DNA of 64,000 nt from Gambelia wislizenii (taxonomy: Eukaryota; Chordata; Lepidosauria; Squamata; Crotaphytidae): assembly GCA_030847615.1 (NCBI GenBank), contig JAUMIR010000002.1, positions 288,590,028 through 288,654,027 on the forward strand, read 5' to 3'. A program made the position numbers and the translations under genes. The notes beneath the pieces were generated by a model, which saw only the letters and a list, made by a program, of their open reading frames with translations, was not told the DNA's origin and did no database searches. Position 1 is the first letter of the stretch. Every line of letters begins with the position of its first letter. Positions 53,970 through 64,000 of this stretch are shown piece after piece.

Positions 53970-54138
53970 GAAGTCGAAGGCTTTCTCGGCTGGCATCCAT
54001 AGATTTTCCTTGGTTTTTTTCCGGGCTGTGAGGCCGTGTTCTGGAATAGTTTCTTTCTATAGAAACTGGAATAGAAAGAAACTATTCCAGAACATGGCCT
54101 CACAGCCCGGAAAAAAATCAAGGAAAATCAATAGCAAG
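53970..54138. mobile_element. Penelope tail palindrome
   Basis: Two copies of the Penelope-like terminal tail face each other. 'ttccttggtttttttccggg' with 'ctgtgaggccgtgttctgga' on the left is matched by its reverse complement ending 'cccggaaaaaaatcaaggaa' on the right, with only a short spacer near 54058-54075. No GIY-YIG or RT sequence remains. Confidence 0.85.
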
Positions 54139-54365
54139 AAAATATTACAGTCAATGTGTGTATGTCTCCTTTTTAATAGGGGTGGTAGCTTTCCTATATA
54201 TTGTCACATTTAGTGTTTTAGAAAGACACAACCTGGATGGTTCCTTTGATAAAACACAGTTTTATTTCAATGTAATTGATAGATTGGTTGGCTAAATTGC
54301 AGTTGATTTATCAACCCAGATGTTTTTAATTAGTTGACATCTTCAAGTGTATAATATGTATAGTA

Positions 54366-54490
54366 GGGTGGAGAACCTGTGGCTCTCCAGATGTTGGACT
54401 ACAATATCCATCATCTTCGTCTGCTGGCTATGGTTGATGGGAACTGGAGTCTAACAATTACTGAATAGCCACAGGTTCCCTATCTTTGAT
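54366..54490. mobile_element. hAT-type fold-back MITE, diverged
   Basis: 'gaacctgtggctctccagat' on the left and 'tagccacaggttccc' on the right are inverted, with the family centre 'ctgctggctatggttgatgg'. Confidence 0.7.
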
Positions 54491-55132
54491 GTATAAGCAA
54501 GGGTAGCAGGGAGGTACATTATGGTAAATCTGATTAGATATTCTTTATTATTAACAACCTTAATACCTGTCATGACAACAATGTAGGAGTATCTGTTAAA
54601 CTTCCATATCACCAAGTATCAGGAGTACAGAAAGGCTGCATTTATTTGCAGTTATACCCCCAAATGCAGGGCTTTATTTTTCCTCAAGTGAATAAAACAT
54701 AACCATTCCCTTCTACTGCAGAAAGCAAAGGGGTATAATTGAGAATATGACTGGCATGGAGGCTAAGCTTGCTCTATAATCCTAGTGAGTTTGGCCATTG
54801 AAAAGAATAATATTTACTCTTGTCTGCCTAACCCCATGGTGGAGTGGAGGGAATTGTCACATTTCTGATCACACTAGTGACTGAAAGTGAGACGGAAGGC
54901 TGAGGGCTGGCTTTTTTGTACATGGATTCCAAATATCAGTCTTTTAATACAGTAATTGTGTAGCACTGTTATTAACAGCCTCAGTAAAAAAACAAAACAA
55001 TTTGATCCAATGAAGAATTTCCATTAAAGATGCAGGTCAGGCTATGAATATGCTTTTCTTATCCATTGCACAGGTGGGAAACTATTATATATAAATCTCT
55101 CTCTATTTTTGATTTTGTTTAAACACTCACAG

Positions 55133-55181
55133 GCATCAATAGCAAGATACTCTGGCTGGCAAATTGCATACATCCTATGGG
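55133..55181 (+). CDS. STRA6L: STRA6-like copy B exon, start of seventh TM helix
   Basis: This 49-nt exon (acceptor ctcacag, donor gtacgt) encodes ASIARYSGWQIAYILW. It aligns with S-x-Y-Q-x-A-F-I in the family. The intron to the next exon is only 88 bp, the shortest in the gene. Confidence 0.85.
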
Positions 55182-55269
55182 GTACGTGAAGGTCTACATT
55201 GTGAACAAGTATTCACTTGTGGGGTTGCTCATTTATTTCCTTTTTAATCTGTTGTGTGTTCTTTTCTAG

Positions 55270-55387
55270 GATACCTGATCATCCACACAGTCCAGTGCCT
55301 TTTGGGAGTGATGTTCATGTACAGTTTTGTTCTGCCCATTATGAACGGTCAGGGGATCAAAATGGTTAAAAGTTGGGGAACTGTGAT
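55270..55387 (+). CDS. STRA6L: STRA6-like copy B exon, seventh TM helix
   Basis: Acceptor tttctag, donor gtaagt. Encodes YLIIHTVQCLLGVMFMYSFV and LPIMNGQGIKMVKSWGTV. L-P-x-x-x-G...W matches the family's L-M-P-V-L-H-G...S-W block. Confidence 0.87.
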
Positions 55388-55544
55388 GTAAGTGCCTTCT
55401 GTTTTAGTTGAAATAGTAGAGTGGCTGATAGGATGGGTGGTGAAGCAGTAAGGTGTTCAGCCATGAATTTAATAGGGGTCTTCTGGCAAACCAGTATCTT
55501 TTAGCCTGCAATGGGTAAAATGCTTATATTGCTTCAGAAAACTT

Positions 55545-55990
55545 TATTGTTAAACTAGCTGTACCCAGCGTAACATACACTGTAATGGTAGATCTGAAAG
55601 GTTCACACGGTTCAGTTACATACTATTATTGTGGGAAAACATACTACCAAAATCTACACAACCACCAAGTGACCTCCTAGCTGGCTGGCTCTCCCACCCT
55701 GGACTTGCAGGTCTCTGTGGTGTGGCAGCTTCACCCTTTGCGGTCTCACAGTGAGGCATATAGTGGAGGTGGAGGGGGGCTCCATTTAGGCTCCTGGAGT
55801 CTTTGCCATAGCCGGTAATGGACCCCTTGTGAACCTGGGGTGTAGATGCAGATTGAGTGGCAGGAGTGGATTGTGAGGTAGCAAAGGAATTTGCATGTGG
55901 GTGGTGACTGGTTGAGGGATGTTTCCTAAGCGGACAATCAGCACACGGGGAAAGGCAACATGCCCAAGAGTTTTATATAGAGAAATGGAG
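55545..55990 (-). repeat. Unassigned C-rich repeat, antisense copy
   Basis: The reverse complement shows 'ttgggcatgttgcctttccc', 'gtgtgctgattgtccgctta' and 'ccactcctgccactcaatct', matching 40845-41290 and 46322-46700. Confidence 0.65.
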
Positions 55991-56722
55991 CCACTATTTA
56001 AAACACACTTCTCCTTGAATACAGTGAAGTTATTCATATACTGATTCTGGATTACCTCCATATCATGTTTTCTTGCTTGATTCTGTCCCTGAGCCTTTGC
56101 TGTCTTGAGTGCATCTTCCTGAGTTAGGGTGGGCATCTTTTTGATGTAGACACAAGCACAGAAACACACTTAAAAAAATCACAAGTAAACCATGGAGGCT
56201 CATAAAAAGAGCGTTGCCCACCTGGCTGTTGTGATCTCACCTGGAAGATATTAGGAAGTGCATATTCGTAAGTTAGGGTGGGCAGTGCTCAGCCCATGAG
56301 TCATATGCAGCCCTAAGGCCATTTTTGTGGCCCATTAAGGGGTCCATGCTTGTAGCTCCTATTTTTTAGAGGACTAAAAATCTGTCCAATTGTGCCCTCA
56401 GAACTCTCTAGGGGGTGCAATTGGCCATTTCAGGCTATTTTCAGGTGCAATGTGGACTTGCTTTATGTCCTGGGGGATTTTTTAAAGTGACCAAAAGTTC
56501 AGCCCTTTTTGGAGCTTGCATCTTGTGCAAATTGCAGGGAAAAGGTTTTCATGCACATGCAATTCTGTCAGTGTGTTTGTGGAGGCTTTTACCCCTTTAA
56601 GATGTCTTTGTCCTTATTTATACTTCTGCAAATCTCTGGGTAGAACATGCTCTTGTACATACGTGATGCTGCTTTTGGCTATGCAGGCATCTGCACTCTG
56701 CCTGCGAAGCTGAGGAGCAGAA

Positions 56723-56724
<2 letters not shown>

Positions 56725-56756
<32 letters not shown>

Positions 56757-56785
56757 CTCCCCCTCCCTTCCCCCACCATCACCAA

Positions 56786-56842
<57 letters not shown>

Positions 56843-56845
56843 ACC
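56725..56845. repeat. (TA)n, (CTGT)n and (CTAT)n microsatellites
   Basis: AT dinucleotides 56725-56753, then tctg units (56788-56802) passing into tatc units (56802-56842), separated by a short C-rich stretch. Confidence 0.95.
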
Positions 56846-56941
56846 CTTTTGACTCAAGACCAACTGTTGTCTCCCACTCCCTTTATTTTAGTTAGTCTAG
56901 CCTTTCAAAACTGTTACTCCCCTTTGCTTTTTCTGTCTCAG

Positions 56942-57061
56942 TCTCACACTTAGCATTGTCATGGGACTCATGCTGCTGCAGATTGGGACAGCTGGCACCT
57001 TCTTCCTTCAGCCAAAGATTTTACTGAATGACAAGGAAAAACCTTTGGCTCTTGATAACAG
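56942..57061 (+). CDS. STRA6L: STRA6-like copy B exon, eighth TM helix
   Basis: Acceptor ctgtctcag, donor gtcagt. Encodes LTLSIVMGLMLLQIGTAGTF, FLQPKILLNDKEKPLALDN. It aligns with the helix ending W-V-F-L and the following L-T-N-R junction (L-D-N-R here). Confidence 0.87.
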
Positions 57062-57799
57062 GTCAGTGACAGGAAGTTTTGTTACCAACTTTTATTTCTC
57101 CATAAGGACCCCTTAATTTTTCAGCTTGTGTTAATAAGTAAGAGAAATTGTTCCTGACTCAGTACGTGTGTGTGTGTGTGTGTGTGTGTGAGTGAGAGAG
57201 AGGGGGGGGTTACTTGAGGACTTTCTGCCTAGCATTCTGTTGTTAAAGGCAGTAGAGCCATGCTAAAAGAAACACTGGTAATCTGACTAGAAAGAAACAT
57301 ATGTCCTAATGCTTTGATCCATAACAAAAAATCTGTTCAAGTGGAAGCTGTGCAAAGATGGAATGGATTGCTGTGTTTGTTGTGGTGGAAAGTAGCCAAA
57401 ACATTGGCTTTTAATCCTGACTCTAAACTGGGGCTTGTTATGCTATGTGATGTGGGGGACTACTAGTTGTTTTTTCCTAATGTGCCAGGGACCAGTACCA
57501 TATTTTTGCCCATTGGCTCCAACTGTTTCTTTCTTTCCTGGGAACTCTATTTGGACCAGCAGCTGAGTCCAGAGTCCACCACTTTGAGTAGTCCTGATCT
57601 AAGCAGGTCTGTACATCATACCTCTGAACTACTGTAGTTCAGAATTATAACTGAAACCACTTATGAATCTACCCCACAAATGCCACTTAGAATCAAGTTT
57701 GCTGGTATGTGTTTATTCATTTCATTTATTTATGTCCTGCCTTTTTCCTGGTATGACACCCAAGGCAGCTTACAGCAAGAGTTTGTTGCCATGTAGACA

Positions 57800-58366
57800 C
57801 TTAGGACTTTATCAGACCACCTCCCATAAATGCTCCTTCACTGGCATATTTTGAAGCGTTTTTAAAGACCCCCTTGATCACACCTACCATTAGCAGTGTT
57901 AAAGAGGCAGCCCAGCATAAAGAGAGCACCAACAGAGCTCTGTTTACTTCTGGGTTTGAAATTTCACCAATTCTCATGAGAAGATGCAAGCATGGCAAAT
58001 TTTTAAAATAAAGCAAAATACACAAAATGTAGACAGAAGCACAGAAACACACTTTACAAATCACAAGTAAGCCAGGGAGGTTCATAAAAAGAGCACCCCC
58101 TACCTGGCTGTCACAGTCTCACCCACAAGTGTTCTGTCATGGATGCTGTATTCCCGTGAGCACAATGGTGTGAAGTTTCAAACACTGGCGATGCCAGCAA
58201 AAATAGCACCACAGGAGATCAATTGCCTGCTTGGCCCATCAATAAAAAGGAATGGCTTTTTGACAAGACATGATCGTGAAAGGATGATGTCATATGATAT
58301 ATGTGCCCTTTCGTGTTCATTAGGTGTTGTTGTGATGCCATATTTGCCTGGTCTGATAAAGTCCTT
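57800..58366. mobile_element. Non-autonomous TIR element
   Basis: 'ggactttatcagaccacctc' on the left and 'gcctggtctgataaagtcct' on the right are inverted ends. Related sequence begins at 36985 (aggactttatcagactagtg). The inner part 'gcacagaaacacactttaca' also occurs near 56157-56180. Confidence 0.7.
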
Positions 58367-60558
58367 AGTGGTAAAACGAGATCATTCACTCAACCCAAGT
58401 ATTGCTACTAAAAATGGCAGTCCTGTACAGATTTCTCCTCCCTTCCTGGTATCCAGACTGTAGAGAGTTGGCTAAGGGCAAACTGGTTCTTTGTGCCAAA
58501 TCATGTCTTACCTAGAAATTGTAGGAGGAGAATGCCACATGGGACTCTACATTGTATAACCCTACTGTGGTATTATAGCACTTGTTGCAAAAAGATCTGT
58601 GTTTTTTGTATTGTAGTATTTTAGGGCAAGTATGGTTAGCTAAGAGAGTGTATGAAGACTGAGTGGTAGGTATAGAATCATGGGCAGAGTGTATTTACAT
58701 ATGGGTTGGCTGAAGTTGGAGGTGCCGGACTATGATGTGGGGAGAAGGAGAGAGTCAAATAGGATTAGGATTGGAGAACACCCCCCCCCCCACACACACA
58801 CGTTCTGTGTTCTGAGGAGAGACTGAGACAGAAGGGCTGTGTGAGAGAAAATAGTACTGTATTATTCTATTAAGACTGGTTTGCTAGTTGTGCATTAAAA
58901 TAATAGAAACACGCAGTTACAAATGTTTATGTGCTAGAAAGTAAAGAATAAATCAAATCCATTTTAGGTTGTTTTTAATAATACTATGACTGGAATCCTG
59001 TACCAGGAGATTATGTGTGACATGTAGTCTTCATAATTATATCTCCTGATGCTACCCCAAACCCTACCTTTTAAGAAATGTAACCACCCCAAACATGGCC
59101 ATTTCCATGTCATTGGAGAATGGGGAGGGATCAGTGGAGACATGCCCAGCTATTTTCTTGTAACAGGCATCTGTAGGGACCTCTAGGGGTTTTTGGGAAG
59201 TCCCTGTCAGATGGTGTCCTTAAAGTGCCTCCGGATACAAGAAAATTGCTGGATGCATTTCTGCTGTTATCCCAGCTCTACAACAACATGTAAACCATTG
59301 TGTGGGGTGAGGGGTCGGGGGGCTGAATTGCTTAAAACGTGGGTTTGGGGAGATTTTGGTTGTTGTACAGTTGGTAAAGAATTTCAACCTGCCATTACCC
59401 CCCCAAAAGGGGGGGAGTTGTAACAGTGTAAATCTAATTTATGCCAGTGTAATTCACCAATGAAATTCTGGCCTAGCTTTATTACTTAGTGTAGCTACAC
59501 CTATCACCTGATCACTGCTACTAATGTTAGGGCTGAGTCCAAGAGCTGAAGAGAACTGCTTTACATGGAGACTTAGTGAAAATTAATCTCATGTTGAACA
59601 CTACATGATCTCTATTACTAGCTCACTGAACGTCATCATAAGGCAGGTGAAGACCATTTTGGTATTTGCAGACCTTTGGAAATAACATTGTCTCATTTAT
59701 TTTTCTGTCTGTGTTGTTGCATTTTTTTTGTTTTCTACTGAAATGTTTCTTTGTTTTTTTTAACTTTTTATAATGCTAATTTTAAACTTGAATTTAATCT
59801 GTCATTTCAAGTGCCCTTTGAAATTGGAAAGACACAAGCAGAGCCTTTTTTCTAAGTCTAATTGCAGCATGGCAGCTGTTGGGGAGAGTAGTGTTGAGAA
59901 GGGAAGGTTGTGGACCAGACCCGAGATGCTCCTAAGTGGAACGTTCCCATGCCTATTTCACATAGAGAGACAGATGTATCAGTATCCCCTTGAACTCATG
60001 TTGGGAGCCCTCATTGTAATGGTCTTCAAAGAGATAGTTATGTTAGTCTATACCAGCATGAAAAGGAAAACTGGAGGAGGGAAGAAGTAATGTAACAGCA
60101 CCTTTAAGGCTGTTTTATTTCAGCATGAGCTTTTGTGGATTCCAGTCCACTTCTTCAGATGCACTGATGGATTACAATATTAAAGCCACAGGTATACAGT
60201 ATTAGCAATGGGATCGGAGGTGGGATCAGAGTATAATGCGATACACAATGATGCAATTTGTGATGGTATCCCAGTGAGTTTAGGATGTTCATTTTATTTT
60301 ACCCTGGATTAGTGAAGGCCACACACACAGTATCAAGACCTGATAGAGCTAAATTATGTGAATCCATGGCTAAAGGAGCACTCATGATTAGCACCCCAAG
60401 CTGACTTTTGTTGTACACATAAAAACTAGAAGCAATGTGGTGGAGTTTAAAACTATGACACTGGATCCTGTTTCTTGAAGCTGGTATACCAATGTTAAGC
60501 TCTCCTGTGGTTTTGACTGAATGACTCACTGATCGATTGACTGATTGATTGTTTTCAG
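58367..60558 (+). other. Intron of copy B, mostly unassigned
   Basis: A short C/CA tract lies at 58781-58801. An interspersed repeat piece lies at about 60085-60170 (gagcttttgtggattccagt and ccacttcttcagatgcactg), also seen near 22742. No gene was recognised. Confidence 0.45.
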
Positions 60559-60722
60559 GAAAGTGTTCCACAATTTCAACTACTTTCTCTTCTTCTACAA
60601 TGTGATGCTGGGCCTGAGTGCCTGCCTCTTCCGGCTGCTGTGCAGTGTTATTGTGGGAGCCTGGCTGATTGCACGGATAGACAGGACAATCATGCCCAAA
60701 GGCTATGAAGCAGCTGACATGG
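60559..60722 (+). CDS. STRA6L: STRA6-like copy B exon, C-terminal intramembrane region
   Basis: This 164-nt exon (acceptor gttttcag, donor gtaagg) encodes [40 protein letters not shown] and [14 protein letters not shown]. Length and both phases equal those of 1890-2053 in copy A. The R-x-D-x-x-x-M-P pattern corresponds to the D-L-S-L-L-P segment of STRA6. Confidence 0.9.
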
Positions 60723-61319
60723 GTAAGGGCGTAGAGTCCTCAGGATGTAAAGTTCTCAAACATGCTGGATTTAAAAAGCAAGCAAATAAGTGAACAAGTA
60801 GCCCAACAAGCAAAAAGGGGGGAAAATGTGACTGTATACTTCCATCTGTTTAACAGATAAGAGCAATCAAATAACAATTTATCAGATGATAACAATTTAC
60901 CAGACTAATGAATGAGGGCCTAGTCTGAAGTAAAAATGTTGAGGAACATGGGTGGGAGGCTGCTCTTTCACTTAAGAGATGTGGAAGCCTGGGAAAGATC
61001 TGGAGAAATGGAGAAACTGTTTTACCTCCACTATCACCCACAGTGTTAAAAAAAAAAAAGACTCCTCTCGCACAAATATTTCAATTTCTTCTTTTTCGAG
61101 GCCTTCACATCTCTAACTGCACAGCATTGAAGTCTCACCCACCCACCCAAGTCAGCACCCTAAAATGCTATAATACATGCACTTTCTAGAGAACCCTCCC
61201 ATGTAAGTTGCATGGTAAATCGACTCTGGGGGCTCATCTACATGAACAAAAAAATAAAATAAAAAATCCAGCAAGAATGTGGGCAGAATACCTTTAGTTT
61301 AGATGAGCTCCTGCCGGGA

Positions 61320-61815
61320 TTCACCATATTCAGAAGGAGGGGGGCTGAAAACTCCAAATAGACTGTGATAACAGCTTTCGCTGTTTCTCATGATCCTTTT
61401 AAAAAATTGCACAAAAATGCACATAATAGGTCATCTGTACAACCAATTCGAAAAGGGGACACAGCCGAGCTGAAAGCTGATTGGTTGAACCTCAGAGGGG
61501 GCGGGCTTGCAAGGGAGGGCTTGTTTTTGTTTTTGCCGGCATGATCATTCAGCCAGCAAAGCGGCAGAGCTAAAGTATGAAGTTTTTTTAAAGCGGAAAA
61601 CAGCTCTTCCGCATCTGTCACTTTAAAAGAAAAAAAGGGGGGCGAATGGAGGGAGATTTTTCTGGACTCATCTCATTCACGGCCACTTTTTTGTGTGTGG
61701 ATGTAAACTGCAAAATATTCCCTAGCTTGTGAATGTGCCGTGAGCACAAATGGGCACTGTAGCGAAAGGGAGGTAAGTTGCTATTTTTCGTTACAAATTT
61801 TCCCATGTAGCTGTG
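61320..61815. repeat. Unassigned repeat shared with 44640-45390
   Basis: Same landmark order as the 44640 copy. It includes 'agcgaaagggaggtaagttg' at the right end and 'agcctgattggttgaacctc'-like middle. Copy B's exon at 62497 lies downstream and is unaffected. Confidence 0.55.
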
Positions 61816-61833
61816 CCCTAGGTTTTAGTCTAA

Positions 61834-61965
61834 AACAGTGGTTCCCAATCTTTGGTTCTCCAGATGGTTTGGGCTTCAGCTCCCAGAATCCCTGGACATC
61901 AGCCAAGCTGGATGGGACCTCTGGGAACTAGAGTCCAAAACACCTGGAACACCAAAGGGAGTTAT
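61834..61965. mobile_element. hAT-type MITE, diverged
   Basis: 'acagtggttcccaatctttg' and 'gttctccagatggtttgggc' at the left match the 46712 family. The right arm (gtccaaaacacctggaacac) is a weak inverted copy. Confidence 0.7.
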
Positions 61966-62496
61966 CCAAGCTACTGAGCCTATTTTAGGGATAGGGTTCA
62001 GCACCTTAGATAGTTCCTTTAAAGTTTGGACTAAAACCTGGAGTGGATTCACCACCCCCACTGACATGGAAGCCATGCATTGCAAGTAAAGTTATCTGTA
62101 ATACATGGGTTTGTGAGTGATGAAGGCCTAACAATATTCTCTTTTCACTGTTTCACATTTACAGTACTTTAATGTGCAGTTTTGGGGTACAATGTTTATT
62201 CATTATTTCTAAATGTTGTTTTGGGAGTCATTGGGTGTGAGGTGGTAATCACTTTTATATTTTAAGGTGTTTTTTAGGAATTAAAAAGAACACATCAGTA
62301 ACATATTAGGAAAGTAATATTAGGAAAGTAATGAATTACTTATATAAAAATCAATACTAATGCTAATATGTTCGCTTTTAAAAATAAAGTTCACATGTAA
62401 TCCAGAAGTATTGCCACTTTTTCTGAGAAGAACAGGTAGGTTTGGCCATTTCTGGTTCTACTTAGTATAACAAGAAGAATGATTATTTCACTACAG

Positions 62497-62643
62497 GATT
62501 CAAGACATGGATTGGGATGCTCTTTATGGACCACTGTCACACGAATCCTACTCTTATCTGCTTTTGCCATGTCCTCCTGATCAAAACCAGAGGGAGGCAG
62601 CAACAGAGAGGCACATCCTATCATTGTTTCAATAACATAACAG
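62497..62643 (+). CDS. STRA6L: STRA6-like copy B, penultimate exon
   Basis: Acceptor tcactacag, donor gtagat. Encodes FKTWIGMLFMDHCHTNPTLI, CFCHVLLIKTRGRQQQRGTS and YHCFNNIT. It is the counterpart of 2238-2390 in copy A, with the same start and end phase and a length of 147 against 153 nt. The expected last exon with the N-P-x-L-Q block is not seen before 64000. Confidence 0.88.
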
Positions 62644-63012
62644 GTAGATTTTACCGTGTTTGATTCATATGAGGAATCCAACTCATTGTACATTTTTCTC
62701 AGAGGCAATCGTGAATAATTTAACTATTTTTCTCCACACAGTGAGAAAGTCATTAAAAACTGCTCAAGTTTTCAAGAACGATTCACAGTTCAAAACTTAT
62801 TCTATGCAAATAATGTATGCTGTTTTTTCCCACAGAAAATGACATTTTCTGCACAGGAAGCTGGCTTTCTGAGCAGCAGAAAGCTGGGCAAATTTTCTGT
62901 GCAAATGCCAATTCATGTGCAAAAAACTCCACATACATCTTCCACATAGAATAAGTTCTGATTAGTAAAGATTCTCATTTATCCATGATTCTCTTCCTTT
63001 TTAGTCTCTCTG

Positions 63013-63236
63013 TGTGTGTGCCTTCAAGTTGCCTGTTGACTTATGGCGACCCCATGAATTTCATATGGTTTTACTTTGGCAAGGAATACCCAGAGGTGGT
63101 TTTGCCAGTTCCTTCCTCTGAAATATAGCCTACAGCACCTGGGATTCCTTGGCAGTCTCTCATCCAAGTATTAGCTAGAGCTCACTCTGCTTAGCTTTCA
63201 AGATCAGACAGGAACTGGTGCTTCTAGGGTATGACT
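63013..63236 (-). mobile_element. 5S-rRNA-headed SINE with BovB-like tail, antisense, near full-length
   Basis: On the minus strand, 'gatcttgaaagctaagcaga' and 'atacttggatgagagactgc' followed by 'ggtgctgtaggct' match the 5S rRNA internal region and 3' end. Then come 'ggaactggcaaaaccacctc', 'attccttgcc' and the tail 'ggcgaccccat' / 'gcaacttgaaggcacacaca' in sense. Confidence 0.85.
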
Positions 63237-63318
63237 TGAATATTTTCAAATATTCTTTCCATCCCTTATGCATATGTTATAGCAAATATTACAAATGAAA
63301 GTTTGACATTTACCAGTG

Positions 63319-63893
63319 TAGGTTGAGTATCCCTTAGCTGGAATTCCAAAATCTGAAATGTTCCAAAATCCAAAATTGTCCACATGGGTGGCTGAGACGA
63401 TGACACCTTTTCCTTCTGATGGCTCAGTGTACACAAACTTTGTTTCATGCACAAAATTATTTCAAATATTATGCATAAAATTACCTCCAGCCAATGTGTA
63501 TAAGGTGTATATGAAACATAAATGAATTTTTAGTTCAGACTTGGGTCCCATCTCCCAGATATCTCATTATGTACAGTTGTCCCTCCGTATCTATGGATTT
63601 CGTACCCATGGATTTAAGTATTCATGGCTTGAAAATATTCTTTTAAAAAATAATAATCAAAAAAGCAAACCTTGATTTTGCCATCGTATATAAGGGACAC
63701 CATTTTGCTATGCCATTGCATATAATGGGACTTGAGTATTCATGGATTTTGGTATCCATGAGGGGTCCTGGAGCCAAACCACAGATAATATGAAGGGTCA
63801 ACTGTATATGCAAGTATTCAAAAATCTGAAAAAATTCAAAATACGGAACACTTCTGGTCCCAAACATGTCAGATAAGGGATACCCAACCTGTC
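63319..63893. mobile_element. TIR element split by a second MITE
   Basis: 'aggttgagtatcccttagct' at the left and 'gataagggatacccaacctg' at the right are inverted ends. The inner flanks 'ccaaaatctgaaatgttcc' and 'caaaaatctgaaaaaattc' also pair. The MITE at 63574-63804 lies inside with its own TA duplication. Confidence 0.8.
63574..63804. mobile_element. TIR MITE (CAGTTGTCC family), nested
   Basis: CAGTTGTCCCTCCGTATCTA on the left, right end 'aatatgaagggtcaactg', TA at 63572-63573 and 63805-63806. It shares its interior with 7287-7517 and 32860-33094. Confidence 0.9.
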
Positions 63894-64000
63894 ATGCTTA
63901 GGCGTTTTCAGCTGACAGTAGGAAATGTCATAATATTCTATCATTTACTGGTAAATCCTTTTAACTAGGTGAGTGCCTTTGGTAAATGGTCAAATTTCAT

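Larger units (their letters stand above)
23279..62643 (+). other. STRA6L: STRA6-like copy B gene body (16 exons, 5' and 3' ends missing)
   Basis: This is the whole visible extent of a second STRA6/RBPR2-family gene. The protein is a multi-pass plasma-membrane receptor-transporter for retinol. Exons: 23279-23347, 23437-23522, 27448-27581, 28732-28852, 39009-39054, 45829-45957, 48167-48237, 50212-50323, 51606-51762, 53332-53407, 53642-53723, 55133-55181, 55270-55387, 56942-57061, 60559-60722, 62497-62643. All phases agree when joined (1681 nt). Order and content follow the known family from the first transmembrane helix to the conserved H-x-x-P...FC block. The N-terminal exon and the last exon (the W-L-x-F-Y-T-L-L-x-N-P block of copy A) are not in view. 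Splicing is inferred from sequence only. Confidence 0.88.

Noticed and set aside
62742..62841. Possible terminal exon of copy B after ctccacacag, in the right phase and ending in a TGA
   Set aside because: The residues do not show the conserved W-L-x-F-Y-T-L-L-x-N-P-x-L-Q block that copy A has. The acceptor and frame are likely coincidental, and the true last exon is expected beyond 64000.

Overview
This is vertebrate nuclear DNA, most likely from a squamate reptile (lizard). The low gene density, spliced exons with GT/AG borders and repeat mixture all point that way. The repeats include CR1, L2, L1-like and RTE-like LINEs, a Penelope-like element with a GIY-YIG endonuclease, mariner, TA-flanked TIR MITEs, hAT-type fold-back MITEs, and tRNA- and 5S-rRNA-headed SINEs with BovB-like tails. 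No prokaryotic gene, CRISPR array or intact provirus was seen. The species cannot be read from the sequence.

The only cellular genes I can support are two head-to-tail members of the STRA6 / RBPR2 (STRA6-like) retinol-transporter family, both on the + strand. Copy A enters from the left with its last three coding exons (1890-2053, 2238-2390, 4483-4634, stop at 4632-4634). Copy B runs from 23279 to 62643 in sixteen recognisable exons, about 560 codons. Reading frame and splice phase are unbroken throughout. Its N-terminal exon was not found and its C-terminal exon should lie beyond the right edge. In the one exon compared residue by residue the copies share about 58% of residues, so the duplication is old.

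The 18.6 kb between the genes is almost entirely a transposon pile-up. A near full-length CR1 (10040-14660) is split by a 1.2-kb TA-flanked element whose interior is a GC-rich 74-bp hairpin minisatellite. A second CR1 (15066-22395) is split by a mariner (15859-22146), which is itself split by a rearranged L1-like LINE (17007-21943). Target duplications are visible for both inner layers. A short U2 snRNA-like fragment flanked by 15-bp direct repeats lies between the two CR1s.

The introns of copy B carry the remaining repeats: an antisense L1-like ORF1 region hosting an RTE-like LINE, a head-to-head Penelope-like element and a MITE (about 30010-33512); antisense CR1 tails; an L2 with a YADD-type RT (42595-44205); several fold-back MITE families; a 320-bp direct duplication bracketing a SINE; and several microsatellites. 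The strongest leads are the tandem STRA6-like pair, the nested insertion stack, the L1 with an inverted endonuclease segment, the recurrent GC-rich tandem expansions inside one MITE group, and the head-to-head Penelope tails.
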